DNA from: Streptomyces aureoverticillatus
GTDB lineage: Bacteria > Actinomycetota > Actinomycetes > Streptomycetales > Streptomycetaceae
DNA length: 64,000 bases
Assembly: GCF_014649395.1 (NCBI RefSeq)
Contig: NZ_BMSY01000006.1
Coordinates: 310,001 to 374,000 of the forward strand
Direction of reading: 5' to 3'
The first letter of the stretch is position 1; every line of letters starts with the position of its first letter. Shown here one piece after another: positions 25,822 to 34,689 of the stretch. Both the position numbers and the translations under genes were made by a program. A model generated the notes under the pieces. It was not told where the DNA came from and did not search any database. It saw nothing but the letters and a program-made list of their open reading frames with translations.

Positions 25822-26160
25822 ATGCCTGTCGAACCGCTGTCGCAGAAGGAGATCGAGGACCGGCTCGCGGAGCTGCCCGGCTGGTCGCTCACCTCGGGCG
25901 GCACGGACGCCGGGGCCACGGCCGCCGACGTGAGGCTCACCCGCTCCTACCGGCTCGCCTCGCACTTCGCGGCCACGGCCCTCGTCGTGCACATCGCCCA
26001 GGTCCAGGAGGAACTCGACCACCACTCGGACCTGACGCTCGGCTACAACACGGTGACCCTCGCCGTGAACACGCACAGCGCGGGCGGCGCCCTCACCGAC
26101 CGGGACTTCGAACTGGCCCGCAGGGTCGAGACGCTGTCCGCGGGGCACGGGGCGGAATGA
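25822..26160 (+). CDS. Pterin-4a-carbinolamine dehydratase
   Basis: A 112-residue PCD-family protein. The signature VQEELDHHSDLTLGYNTVTLAVNTHSAGGALTDRDFELAR gives the active-site pair of histidines followed by the downstream TH and the GG-T-D pattern. The third active-site element is HFAATALVVHIAQ. The enzyme dehydrates 4a-hydroxytetrahydrobiopterin. In bacteria without aromatic hydroxylases similar proteins assist folate or molybdopterin chemistry. The start is ATG 25822 with AGGAAGGAG seven to eight bases upstream. No phenylalanine hydroxylase is nearby. Confidence 0.85.
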   Translation: MPVEPLSQKEIEDRLAELPGWSLTSGGTDAGATAADVRLTRSYRLASHFAATALVVHIAQVQEELDHHSDLTLGYNTVTLAVNTHSAGGALTDRDFELARRVETLSAGHGAE

Positions 26161-26218
26161 TGCGGGGTACGCCCGCGCGGCCCGGTCGCGGAGCGGGCGC
26201 CCGCGGAGCTGGTGCCTG

Positions 26219-26962
26219 ATGCTGGACTACGGCAAGGAAGCCGTCCGGTACGACGCGTCACGCGGCGGGGAGCCGCGAGCCGAGGCCGCGGCGGCCGCGG
26301 TGCTCTCGCTGCTGCCCGCCGGTACCGGCTCGCTGCTCGATGTCGCCTGCGGCACGGGCCTGGTGACACGGCGGCTCGCCGCCCGGCCGGGGCTGCGGGT
26401 GACGGGGGTGGACGCGGCGCCCGGCATGGCGCGGATGGCGGCCGAGCGCGTCCCCGGCGCCGTCGTGCTCGGCGACAGCAGGCGACTGCCCTTCCCCGAC
26501 GCCGCGTTCGACGCCGCGTCGGCGGTGTGGCTGCTGCACCTCCTGTCCGGTCCCGACGAGGCGGCGGCGGTCGTCGGGGAGTGCGCGCGGGTGCTGCGGC
26601 CCGGCGGGGTGTTCGTCACCACCGTGGACAAGGCCGCCTCGCACAACGTGGGCAGCGACATCGACGCGGCGCTCGCGGGCCGCCCGGTCCGGCCGCCCGT
26701 GGACGCCGCCGCGCACGTCGCGCGGTACGCGGCCGCGCACGGCCTCGCCCGCGCGGGCGAGGCCCGCTTCGTCGGCCACGGCCAGGGCCGCAGCCCCCGC
26801 TCCACCGTCGAGGACCTGGGCCGCGGCTGGTTCACCAGCATCCCGCCGGACGGCCCGCTGGCGCGGCGGTACGCGGCGCGGCTCGCGGAGCTTCCCGACC
26901 AGGAAGTCCGGCGCCCCGACCCGTGCTTCACGCTGCACGCGTTCCGCAAGCCGACCGACTGA
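26219..26962 (+). CDS. Class I SAM-dependent methyltransferase
   Basis: A 247-residue methyltransferase of the UbiE/MenG-like type. Motif I is LLDVACGTGLVTRRL (about 41-55), followed by VTGVDAAPGMARMAAERVP (acidic loop) and a motif with FPDAAFDAASAVWLLHLL, then VLRPGGVFVTTVDKA. The substrate is not predictable. It follows the PCD gene by 58 bases and precedes another methyltransferase with which it may form a transcript. The start ATG 26219 has GGAG about ten bases upstream. Confidence 0.85.
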   Translation: MLDYGKEAVRYDASRGGEPRAEAAAAAVLSLLPAGTGSLLDVACGTGLVTRRLAARPGLRVTGVDAAPGMARMAAERVPGAVVLGDSRRLPFPDAAFDAASAVWLLHLLSGPDEAAAVVGECARVLRPGGVFVTTVDKAASHNVGSDIDAALAGRPVRPPVDAAAHVARYAAAHGLARAGEARFVGHGQGRSPRSTVEDLGRGWFTSIPPDGPLARRYAARLAELPDQEVRRPDPCFTLHAFRKPTD

Positions 26963-27072
26963 AGCCCCGCCTCTTTGCCGAAACGGCAACCAGACTGGCC
27001 GAAAGCGGGGGAGAGGAGCACGCTGGCGGCGTACGGCAGGAGAGTCCTGCCGGACGGCCAGGAGAGGCGGCG

Positions 27073-28182
27073 ATGACGGTGACGGGGCGCGCGAACGACG
27101 GCGAGACCGTGGCACACGGTGCGGGTGCGGGGCAGGGGCAGGGGGACGGGAACGGTCACCGTCACAGTCACGGCGGTGGGCATGGTCACGGCGGTGGGCA
27201 CGGGCATGGTCACGGCGGTGGCCACCACCATGGCGGTGCGGAGATCGACTGGGCCGTCATGGCTCCTGTCCTGGAGCAGAACGCGGAGGTCACGGCGCCG
27301 CTGTACCGGGAGGTGGCGGCCTGGCTGCGGGAGCTGCGCGGAACGCGCGCGGACGGCGGCGCGGGGCTGAAGGCCGGGCTGCCCGCCGACCCGGCCCTGA
27401 TCGTCGACGCGGGCAGCGGCCCCGGTGTCGTCTCCTGCCTGTTCGCGGAGGAGTTCCCGGAGTCCCGGGTGATCGCGGCGGACCCCGAGGAGGCACTCCT
27501 GGAGCGCGCGACCGCCCGCGCGGCCCGGCTCGGGCTCGCGGACCGCGTCGGCACGCATCGCGCGGAACTCCCCGACGGCCTGGGCGAGTTGCCGCCCGCC
27601 GACCTCATCTGGGCGGCCCGTTCCGTGCACCACGTGGGCGACCAGGGTGCCGCGCTCGCGGCGCTCGCGGACCGGCTCGCGCCGGGCGGGGCGCTCGCGA
27701 TCCTCGAGGGCGGCCTGGCGCCGCGCATCCTGCCGCGCGACTTCGGCATCGGCCGCCCCGGCCTCCAGGCCCGCCTGGACGCGGCCAACGAGGCCTGGTT
27801 CGCGCGGATGCGGGCGGAGCTGCCCGGCGCGAAGGAGACGACCGAGGACTGGCGCGCGCTGCTCACGGGGGCGGGCCTGCGGCACGTGGCGACGCGCAGC
27901 TTTCTGCTGGACCTGCCCGCACCGCTGGACGACGCGGCCCGCGCGCACGTCATCGCCACCTTTGAGCGCTACCGCGAACTGGCCGCCGACACGGCCGAGA
28001 CGGCTGACACGGCCGAGACGGCCGACGGGGAGACCGCAGGCGCCGGCGGCACCCTCGCCCCCGACGACGTCGCCACCCTCGACCGCCTGCTGGACCCGCA
28101 GGACGAGGAGAGCCTGCACCGGCGAGATGACCTGTTCCTGCTCACGGCGCACACGGTGCACGTGGCGGTGAAGGAGGCCTGA
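27073..28182 (+). CDS. SAM-dependent methyltransferase with His/Gly-rich N-terminal tail
   Basis: A 369-residue protein. Residues about 29-56 are a His/Gly tract (11 histidines in 27 residues, for example GHGHGHGGGHHHGG), followed by AEIDWAVMAPVLEQNAEVTAPLYREVAAWL and a class I methyltransferase core with LIVDAGSGPGVVSCLF (motif I), VIAADPEEALLERA and DLIWAARSVHHVGDQGAALAALADRLAPGGALAILEGG. The tail looks like the metal-storage segments of nickel/zinc chaperones (HypB, CooJ) but is fused to a methyltransferase. It is encoded by imperfect short tandem repeats at about 27160-27240. The start is ATG 27073 after GGAGAGG. A Thr/Ala/Glu repeat (TAETADTAETAD) lies near the C-terminus. Confidence 0.8.
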   Translation: MTVTGRANDGETVAHGAGAGQGQGDGNGHRHSHGGGHGHGGGHGHGHGGGHHHGGAEIDWAVMAPVLEQNAEVTAPLYREVAAWLRELRGTRADGGAGLKAGLPADPALIVDAGSGPGVVSCLFAEEFPESRVIAADPEEALLERATARAARLGLADRVGTHRAELPDGLGELPPADLIWAARSVHHVGDQGAALAALADRLAPGGALAILEGGLAPRILPRDFGIGRPGLQARLDAANEAWFARMRAELPGAKETTEDWRALLTGAGLRHVATRSFLLDLPAPLDDAARAHVIATFERYRELAADTAETADTAETADGETAGAGGTLAPDDVATLDRLLDPQDEESLHRRDDLFLLTAHTVHVAVKEA

Positions 28183-28303
28183 GCGCCGGGGTCGGCGGGG
28201 CGGCCTGAGCAGCCGGGGCCGCAGGGGCTGCCAGGGCTGCCGGGGCCGCCGGGCCGCAGGAACGGTCGGCCCGGGTCGCTCACCCCCGCGGCTCCCGCAG
28301 TTC

Positions 28304-29047
28304 CTACACCTCCCGCACCTCCCGCACCTCCCGCACCTCCTCCTGCACCTCCCGCAACTCCTCAAGCCGCACCAGCGCGTCCGCCGCCGACTCCCGCTCC
28401 TCCTCCGTGAGCGTGATCGCGGCGGCCTGCCCGAGCAGCCGCCCCGCGAGGGCGTCGTCGCCGAGCCGCTGCGCGATGTCCCCGCGCAGCACGAGCAGCC
28501 GCAGATGCTGCGTGGGGGTGGGCCGTTCGTCCTCCACGCCGAGGGCGCGGTCGATGACCTTCGCAGCGCCCGGCAGGTCCTCCTTGGAGTCGACGAAGAG
28601 GTCCGCGATGTGCAGGGCCCGCGCGAAGGTCCCCTTCGGGACCGGCCGGTGCCGCTGGTCCTCGCTGATCTGCTGGCCCACGCGGATGCTGTTCCCGGCC
28701 GGGTCGGTCATCACGAACTGCCGCACTCCGTACGACATGTCCTTCAGCGGCCCGATGCGCGGCAGCCCACGCCTCGGGATCTTCCCGTACGCCGTCTTCA
28801 GTCCCGCGCGGAAGGCGGCGTGCATCGTGTCCACGTCGTCCGTGAAGACGTAGCAGCCCGAGAACGACTCGGCCGGGTCGTACTGCTTCATGCCGAAGAA
28901 GTGCAGCTCCACGTCGCCGCGTTCGACGACGGCGTACGCGTACGGGCGCTTCTGGAGGAACGTCGCCTCGAACCCGAGGGCGGTATAGAAGTCGACGATC
29001 GGCTGGACGGTCACACAGGGCAGCATGGGGATGGTTTTCTCAGCCAT
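28304..29047 (-). CDS. VOC (glyoxalase/bleomycin resistance) fold protein with helical C-terminal extension
   Basis: A 247-residue protein. Residues 1-120 form a vicinal oxygen chelate domain (MLPCVTVQPIVDFYTALGFEATF ... VVERGDVELHFFGMKQYDP ... VMTDPAGNSIRVGQQ) related to bleomycin-resistance proteins. The remaining 120 residues are helical and TPR-like (FARALHIADLFVDSKEDLPGAAKVIDRALGV). The C-terminus is a simple repeat EVREVREVREV encoded by a 9-bp DNA repeat. The start is taken at ATG 29047. There is no Shine-Dalgarno, but TAGACT ends seven bases before it, so the message may be leaderless. Confidence 0.8.
   Translation of the reverse strand: MAEKTIPMLPCVTVQPIVDFYTALGFEATFLQKRPYAYAVVERGDVELHFFGMKQYDPAESFSGCYVFTDDVDTMHAAFRAGLKTAYGKIPRRGLPRIGPLKDMSYGVRQFVMTDPAGNSIRVGQQISEDQRHRPVPKGTFARALHIADLFVDSKEDLPGAAKVIDRALGVEDERPTPTQHLRLLVLRGDIAQRLGDDALAGRLLGQAAAITLTEEERESAADALVRLEELREVQEEVREVREVREV
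28305..28344. repeat. 9-bp tandem repeat encoding the EVR tail of the VOC protein
   Basis: CCTCCCGCA-type units repeat about four times at the 3' end of the VOC gene, giving the EVREVREV tail. Slippage here would lengthen or shorten the C-terminus in whole triplets. Confidence 0.75.
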
Positions 29048-29143
29048 GCCGGGCAGTCTAGTCAAAGTTGAATAGCCGGGGCGAGGGGTTTGCGTTCACG
29101 CCCCGCCCCGGCCGTCGTCAGCACTGTCCGGGGCCGGGCGTAC

Positions 29144-30562
29144 TCAGCACTGTCCTGGGCGGGCGTACAGGGTCACTCGAGCGCCCCGGGGACGCCAGGT
29201 GCGGCACGCCTCGAAGTGCGCGTCGAGGGTGTCCCGCTTCACGGCTTCCAGGCCGGAGGCGTCCGCCGAGCCGGGTGCCGGTGCGGTCGGGTCGCCCGCC
29301 ACGACGATGCGGTCCCGTTCCAGCATCCGGGCGCGCAGGACGCCCGCGGACACCTCGGTGCCGTACAGCGTGTGCGAGGCCGCCGGGTCGCGGGCCAGTG
29401 CCAGATCGCTCAGCCCGGCGGTGACCGAGGCGTGGGGCAGGGTCCAGGCCCTGCGGCGCAGCGGCGTGTACAGCACACCGTCGCCGGGCGCTCCGGCCTC
29501 GCGTACCGCCCGCGCCACGGCCGTCGCGTCGTCGATACGGCTCTGCGGCGTCCGCGACTGGGCGGAGAACGGCAGCAGGGCCAGCACCACGGCGCCGCCC
29601 GTCACGGCGACCGCGACAGCGCGGGGCCGCGTGCCGCGCGCCGCCCGGTCCAGGGCGGCACCCACGAGCAGCGCGAGCCCGGCCTGGCCGTACAGCACGT
29701 AGCGGTCCACGTAGAGCGGCTTGACCACGGAGGCGAGGAGCAGGATGAGCGTGGGCAGGACGAGCAGGCCGACGGGAAGGGCGAGTTCACCGGCGCCCGT
29801 GCCCTGCCCTCCGCGCCGCGGCACGCGGGCCAGGAACCCCGCGCAGCCGATCCCGAGTGCGATCAGTCCCGCACTGCCCGCCGTGAGGGAGGAGCTCTCC
29901 AACCAGCTCACCTGCGCCGACTGCCCCTGGCTCACCACGGCCAGCGGGGCGGTTCCGGCGATCACGGCCGAAGCGGCCAGGACCCACGGGCGCCGGGCCG
30001 CGCGCCCCACGGCAAGGCCGTGCGCGGGCAGCGCGAGGACCGCGAACTCGTGCAGCAGGCACGCCGTCAGCATGATCGCCGCGTAGGCGACCCACGGCCC
30101 GCGCCGCCGCCGCGCGCCGACGGCGCGCACCAGCGCGTACGTCGCCCAGACGACCAGCGCGCACACCATCGCGTACGAACGCCCTTCCTGCGCGAAGCGC
30201 TGCACCGGAGGGAGCAGCGCGAAGACGACACCGGCGAGCAGCCCGGCACGCGGCCCGGCGAGGCGGCGGCCGAGGAGGGCGACCCCGGCCGCCGCCGCTG
30301 CCATCGACAGGACCGACGGCAGCCTCAGCACCAGCAGCGGGTCGGCGTCCCCGAGGACCGGGGAGACGACAGGGGCCGAGCAGAGCGCGAACACGCCCTT
30401 CATCGCCAGGTAGTACAGCCCGTGGACGGCGTCGTAGCTGCCCAGCGTCTGCCACAGCGCGCCGAGTTCACGGTGCGTCATGTCGTACGTCACCGCCTCG
30501 TCGCGCCACATCGAGCCCCCGCGCCGCACGCCCCACAGCCCCAGCGCCAGGGACAGGAGCAC
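29144..30562 (-). CDS. GT39-like polytopic glycosyltransferase (mannosyltransferase-like)
   Basis: A polytopic membrane protein of at least 472 residues. The first external loop has the GT39/ArnT-type motif MWRDEAVTYD with the conserved acidic pair. About ten hydrophobic helices follow, then a soluble C-terminal domain (DDATAVARAVREAGAPGDGVLYTPL ... ARMLERDRIVVAGD). Such enzymes use polyprenyl-phosphate sugars on the outer membrane face. The only standard start available is GTG 30562, but it falls inside what should be the first helix. The frame continues upstream (TRTWPLALPGVLLSLALGLWG) for about 50 codons without ATG or GTG until a TGA, so the real start may be a rare codon or the gene may be 5'-damaged. 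Confidence 0.75.
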   Translation of the reverse strand: MLLSLALGLWGVRRGGSMWRDEAVTYDMTHRELGALWQTLGSYDAVHGLYYLAMKGVFALCSAPVVSPVLGDADPLLVLRLPSVLSMAAAAAGVALLGRRLAGPRAGLLAGVVFALLPPVQRFAQEGRSYAMVCALVVWATYALVRAVGARRRRGPWVAYAAIMLTACLLHEFAVLALPAHGLAVGRAARRPWVLAASAVIAGTAPLAVVSQGQSAQVSWLESSSLTAGSAGLIALGIGCAGFLARVPRRGGQGTGAGELALPVGLLVLPTLILLLASVVKPLYVDRYVLYGQAGLALLVGAALDRAARGTRPRAVAVAVTGGAVVLALLPFSAQSRTPQSRIDDATAVARAVREAGAPGDGVLYTPLRRRAWTLPHASVTAGLSDLALARDPAASHTLYGTEVSAGVLRARMLERDRIVVAGDPTAPAPGSADASGLEAVKRDTLDAHFEACRTWRPRGARVTLYARPGQC

Positions 30563-30884
30563 TCCGGGCAGGGCGAGCGGCCACGTTCGGGTGGGCGGGG
30601 CGGGGCGTGGGCCCGGGCGTGAGGTCCGGGACGGCCGGACGCGGGGGCGGGCGAGGCGGAAGGCGGTCTCGACGGCGGCAGTGGCGGCGATGGCGGGCTC
30701 CAGGACTCCAGGGCTTCAGGACCCAGGACGTCCGGACTCAGGACGTCCGGACATGAACCGGGGGTGGGAAAACCCGAGTTCAGCCGCGCCGCGATTGATG
30801 GGCAGCCCCGCTGCGGGCCGCTTATCAATTGCTAGCGTGGCCAGAAGGGCCGGTGGGGGCCGGAGACGGGGGAGTGGGCGACCG
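30563..30884. promoter_or_regulatory. 322-base gap: upstream region of GT39-like and STAND genes
   Basis: It contains the putative N-terminal extension of the GT39-like gene on the minus strand. Two perfect direct copies of CAGGACGTCCGGAC (30724-30737, 30739-30752) lie in it, each with the palindrome GTCCGGAC. An AT-rich patch follows with TAGCGT at 30833-30838, a typical streptomycete -10 pattern about 50 bases before the STAND start. The direct repeats could be a regulator site. Confidence 0.4.
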
Positions 30885-33800
30885 ATGGGGCGTCGTGAGA
30901 AACCGCTGGAGCCGAGCGCGGGCCCGGTGCAGCGGTTCGCGTACGAGCTGCGCAAGTTCCGCGCGGAGGCGGGCGGCCCGACGTACCGGACGCTGGCGCA
31001 GCGCGTCCCGTACTCCGCGCCCACGCTGTCGGCCGCCGCCGCGGGCGAACGCCTCCCGTCGCTGCCGGTGCTGCTCGCCTACGTGGAGGCGTGCGGCGGT
31101 GGCGCCGAGGAGGCGGCGGAGTGGGAGCGGCGTTGGTACGAGACGCTGGCCGCCGCCGAACCGGCCCCCGACGGGGGCGAGTCCCCCTACCCGGGCCTGG
31201 CTCGCTTCGGCCCCGACGACCGTGCCCGCTACCACGGCCGCGACGACCTGATCGCCGAACTCCTCGCCCTCACCGCCCGCCGCCGCGTCACCGCGGTCGT
31301 CGGCGCGTCGGGCAGCGGCAAGTCGTCGCTCCTGCGGGCGGGGCTCGTGCCGGCGTGGCGGGAGCGTGGGGCAGAGCGGGGGCCCGGGGGCCCCGAGGGC
31401 CCCGGGGGCCCCGGGGGAGCGGTGGCGCGGCTCGCCGCGATCCGGATCCTCACGCCCGGGGAGCGCCCCGCCCGCACCCACCGGGCCCTGTTCGAACCCG
31501 GCGCCGACGGCGACGGCGACACCCTGCTCGTCGTCGACCAGTTCGAGGAGGTCTTCTCGCTCTGCCACGACCCGGACGAGCGGGCCCGCTTCCTCGACCT
31601 GCTGCTCGCCGCCCGCGACCCCGGCAGCCGGCTGCGGGTCGTGCTCGCCGTGCGCGCCGACTTCTACGGCCGGTGCGCCGAGCACGGCCCCCTCGCCGAC
31701 GTCCTGCGCGACGCCACACTCCTCGTCGTCCCCATGCCGCCGCACCGCCTGCGCGAGGCCATCGTCCGGCCGGCCGCGGCCGAACGGCTCGTCGTGGAGC
31801 GGGCGCTGACCGCCCGGATCGTGGCAGACGTCGGCGACGAGCCGGGCGGGCTGCCCCTCATGGCGCACGCGCTGCGCGAAGTCTGGCGGCGGCGCAGCGG
31901 CAAGACGCTCACCCTCGCGGCGTACGAGGCGATCGGCGGCGTCCACGGCGCCATCGCGCACACCGCGGAGGACGTCTTCGGGAGCTTCGGCGAGGCGGAG
32001 GCCGCGGCGGCGCGGTCGGTGCTGCTGCGCATGGTCGCGCCCGGCGACGGCACCCAGGACACCCGGCGCACCGTCGACCGCGCGGAGCTCGGCGCCGACT
32101 GCGGTGCCGTACTGGAACGCCTGGTCGCCGCGCGGCTCCTGACCGTCGACGGCACCCGCGTCGACGTCGCCCACGAGGCGCTGCTCAGCGCGTGGCCACG
32201 CCTTCGCGGCTGGATCGAGACGGACCGTGAACGGCTGCGGCTGCACCGCGCGCTCACCGAGGCGGCGTTGATCTGGCGGGACTTGGACCGCGACCCCGGA
32301 GCGCTGTACCGGGGCACGCGCCTCTCAGCCGCCCGCGAGGCGTTCACCGACGCCTCCGAACTCACCACCCTCGAAGCCGAGTTCCTCCAGGCCGCCGTCG
32401 CCGCCCACGACCACGGCGCCCGTGTGCGGGCCCGCGCCGTGCGCCGCACCCGCGCGCTGCTTTCGGCGCTCGCGGTCCTGCTGTGCCTCGCGGCGGTCGC
32501 GGGCACGATTGCCTGGCAGCAGAACCGCGCCGCCGACCGCCGCGCCGCCGAGGCCCAGGCCCGCCGCATCGCGGGCATCGCCCAGACCCTGCGCGTGACG
32601 GACCCCCGCACCGCGATGCGCCTGGGCGTCGCGGCCTGGCGGATCGCCGACCTGCCGGAGACGCGGGAGGCGGTGCGGACGGCGGGGGTGCAGCGGGAGG
32701 CGGGGACGGCCGCGGGGTCGGAGGCGGCGGACGTGACGAACGCGCCCACTGACCTGAGCCATGACGGTCGCGTGTTGACGGCAGTCGGCCGCGACGAGGT
32801 GACCTGGTGGGACGCGCGCAGCGGACGGCGGCTCGGGACGGACACCAAGAAGGGCATCTCCAAGGACTACGCGGACGCGAGCCCTGACGGCCGCTTCATC
32901 GCCCTGCACACGGCTAGGGGTTTCGCCGTACGGGACGTGCGAGCGGGGCGCACGCTGGGGCAGCCCTTCGGGCCGCGCGACTGGCGGAACGCCGACGGCG
33001 AGTTCGGCCCCGACGGGCGACTGTTCGTCACCCGGACGGTGCTGGGGAGCCGCGTGCTGGTCCAAGTGTGGGACGTGCGACGGCATCGGCGGCTCGCACG
33101 CGTCATGGGAGACATCACCGGCGACAGCCCGTTTCCCCTCCTGAGCCCCGACGGCGGGCTGCTCGTCACCTGCTCGGAGGACGGGCGGCGCGTGACCCTC
33201 CACACGCTCGGCGACGGACGGGCGCGGCGTGCGCCATGGCCGCGCAAGGTGCAGCGGCAGGCATGCGGGGCGGAGGAGCGGACCTTCACTCCGGACAGCC
33301 GTGCTCTCTCCTTCGACGTGGGGGACGGCGTACGGACGTGGGAGGTCAAGTCCGGGCGGGAGCGCCCGCGGCTCGATGTGCCCGACGTCGGCGAGTGGCA
33401 GGTGGACTACAGCGAGGACGGCACCTGGGCAGTCACCACCGGCCCGCGCGAGCTCGCGCTCTGGCGCCTGACGACGCCCGGTGCGCCGCTGATGAGGTAC
33501 CCCCTCCCCGAAGAGATGGTCGATACGGCCCGACTCGACACCGCCGACGGCATGATCCGGTACCAGGCGTCCGGCACGGTGGTCCGCAGCATCGATGTGC
33601 GCGACGCGCTGGCGAACAGGCATGGCGGGGGGCCGCTTACCGGCGCCAGGTTCAGCCCGGACGGCCGCACCCTCGCGGTCGCCCGGCGTGACCGCGAGGG
33701 GCAGGAGGTTCAGCTCCGCGACGCCCGCGACGGACGGCTGCGGGCTCGGCTGCCGGGCCGCGTGTGCCGGGACTGCGTTACTCCGCTCCTGGGGTTCTCG

Positions 33801-34655
33801 CCGAGCGGCGGGACCCTCGCGTACACGGCGGGTGTCGGAGAGGAGCAGGGGGCGCCCGTCGGAACGAGAGTGCGCCGGTGGAGTGTGGGTGAACGCCGCC
33901 AGCGGGCAAGCGAGTTCGTGCCGTCGGTGGTGGAGGACCTCGCGGTGCCCTCCGACAAGTCCCCCCTTGTCACCTTCGGCTCACCGGCCTCCGACTCACC
34001 CGCCGAGGTGCAGGACAACGACGCACTGGAGCTCGATGTCTGGAAGGTCGGTGAGCGTGCGCGCTCCCGGGAACTGCGCCGGCCGATGGGCAGCCATCGC
34101 GGCACGCTGTCTCCGGACGGCCGCACCGTCCTCGCCTGGAACGGCCAGCTGACCGACATCCGGACGGGACGCTCGACGTGGGTCCTGCGTGGCGAGGGCG
34201 ACCTCCAGCAAGTGGCCTTCAGCCCGGACGGCCGCTTTCTCGCCGTGAGCGACAGCGACGGCAGGGTCGCGTTGTGGAACGCGCGCGGCACCCGCCCCTT
34301 GGGGATGCTGGCCACCGGATCGCCCGCGGCGGTCCCGGAGGAGTCGGTCGCCCTCGCCTTCTCCGCGGACGGCCGCCATCTCGCCCTCGGGCAGGCGGAC
34401 GGCACCGTCCGCCTCTGGGAGACCGACACCCCCCGCCTCACCGGCGCCGCATACCCCGGCACCGACGGCCCTGTCCTCGCCCTCGGCTTCGCCGGGGACA
34501 CTCTGCGGGTGGCGACGCCGCGGGCCGCCACCCGCAGTCTTCCCCTGGCCCCGGGGCGGGCGGCGGCCGCCGCGTGCCGCCGCGCGGACGGGGGGCTCAC
34601 CCGCGCGGAATGGCGGACCTACGTGCCGGCTCTCCCGTTCCGCAAGACCTGTTGA
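30885..34655 (+). CDS. nSTAND1 NTPase with N-terminal HTH-like domain, transmembrane helix and WD40-type repeats
   Basis: A 1256-residue modular protein. Residues 1-85 resemble a helix-turn-helix (VQRFAYELRKFRAEAGGPTYRTLAQRVPYSAPTLSAAAAGERLPSLPVLLAYVEACGG). Then come a STAND ATPase with Walker A VVGASGSGKSSLLRAG and Walker B TLLVVDQFEEVFSL, a Gly/Pro insert, an arm domain, one transmembrane helix (LLSALAVLLCLAAVAGTIAW) and about 600 residues of degenerate WD40 blades (repeats with FSPDGRTLAV, LSPDGGLLVT, FSADGRHLAL). STAND proteins oligomerise on ligand sensing. This family is abundant in streptomycetes, and roles in stress or phage response are suspected but not shown. The start is ATG 30885 with GGGGGAG upstream. 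Confidence 0.88.
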   Translation: MGRREKPLEPSAGPVQRFAYELRKFRAEAGGPTYRTLAQRVPYSAPTLSAAAAGERLPSLPVLLAYVEACGGGAEEAAEWERRWYETLAAAEPAPDGGESPYPGLARFGPDDRARYHGRDDLIAELLALTARRRVTAVVGASGSGKSSLLRAGLVPAWRERGAERGPGGPEGPGGPGGAVARLAAIRILTPGERPARTHRALFEPGADGDGDTLLVVDQFEEVFSLCHDPDERARFLDLLLAARDPGSRLRVVLAVRADFYGRCAEHGPLADVLRDATLLVVPMPPHRLREAIVRPAAAERLVVERALTARIVADVGDEPGGLPLMAHALREVWRRRSGKTLTLAAYEAIGGVHGAIAHTAEDVFGSFGEAEAAAARSVLLRMVAPGDGTQDTRRTVDRAELGADCGAVLERLVAARLLTVDGTRVDVAHEALLSAWPRLRGWIETDRERLRLHRALTEAALIWRDLDRDPGALYRGTRLSAAREAFTDASELTTLEAEFLQAAVAAHDHGARVRARAVRRTRALLSALAVLLCLAAVAGTIAWQQNRAADRRAAEAQARRIAGIAQTLRVTDPRTAMRLGVAAWRIADLPETREAVRTAGVQREAGTAAGSEAADVTNAPTDLSHDGRVLTAVGRDEVTWWDARSGRRLGTDTKKGISKDYADASPDGRFIALHTARGFAVRDVRAGRTLGQPFGPRDWRNADGEFGPDGRLFVTRTVLGSRVLVQVWDVRRHRRLARVMGDITGDSPFPLLSPDGGLLVTCSEDGRRVTLHTLGDGRARRAPWPRKVQRQACGAEERTFTPDSRALSFDVGDGVRTWEVKSGRERPRLDVPDVGEWQVDYSEDGTWAVTTGPRELALWRLTTPGAPLMRYPLPEEMVDTARLDTADGMIRYQASGTVVRSIDVRDALANRHGGGPLTGARFSPDGRTLAVARRDREGQEVQLRDARDGRLRARLPGRVCRDCVTPLLGFSPSGGTLAYTAGVGEEQGAPVGTRVRRWSVGERRQRASEFVPSVVEDLAVPSDKSPLVTFGSPASDSPAEVQDNDALELDVWKVGERARSRELRRPMGSHRGTLSPDGRTVLAWNGQLTDIRTGRSTWVLRGEGDLQQVAFSPDGRFLAVSDSDGRVALWNARGTRPLGMLATGSPAAVPEESVALAFSADGRHLALGQADGTVRLWETDTPRLTGAAYPGTDGPVLALGFAGDTLRVATPRAATRSLPLAPGRAAAAACRRADGGLTRAEWRTYVPALPFRKTC

Positions 34656-34689
34656 CACGGCCCGTGAGCCGTCCGGGGAGGGGCGGGAC

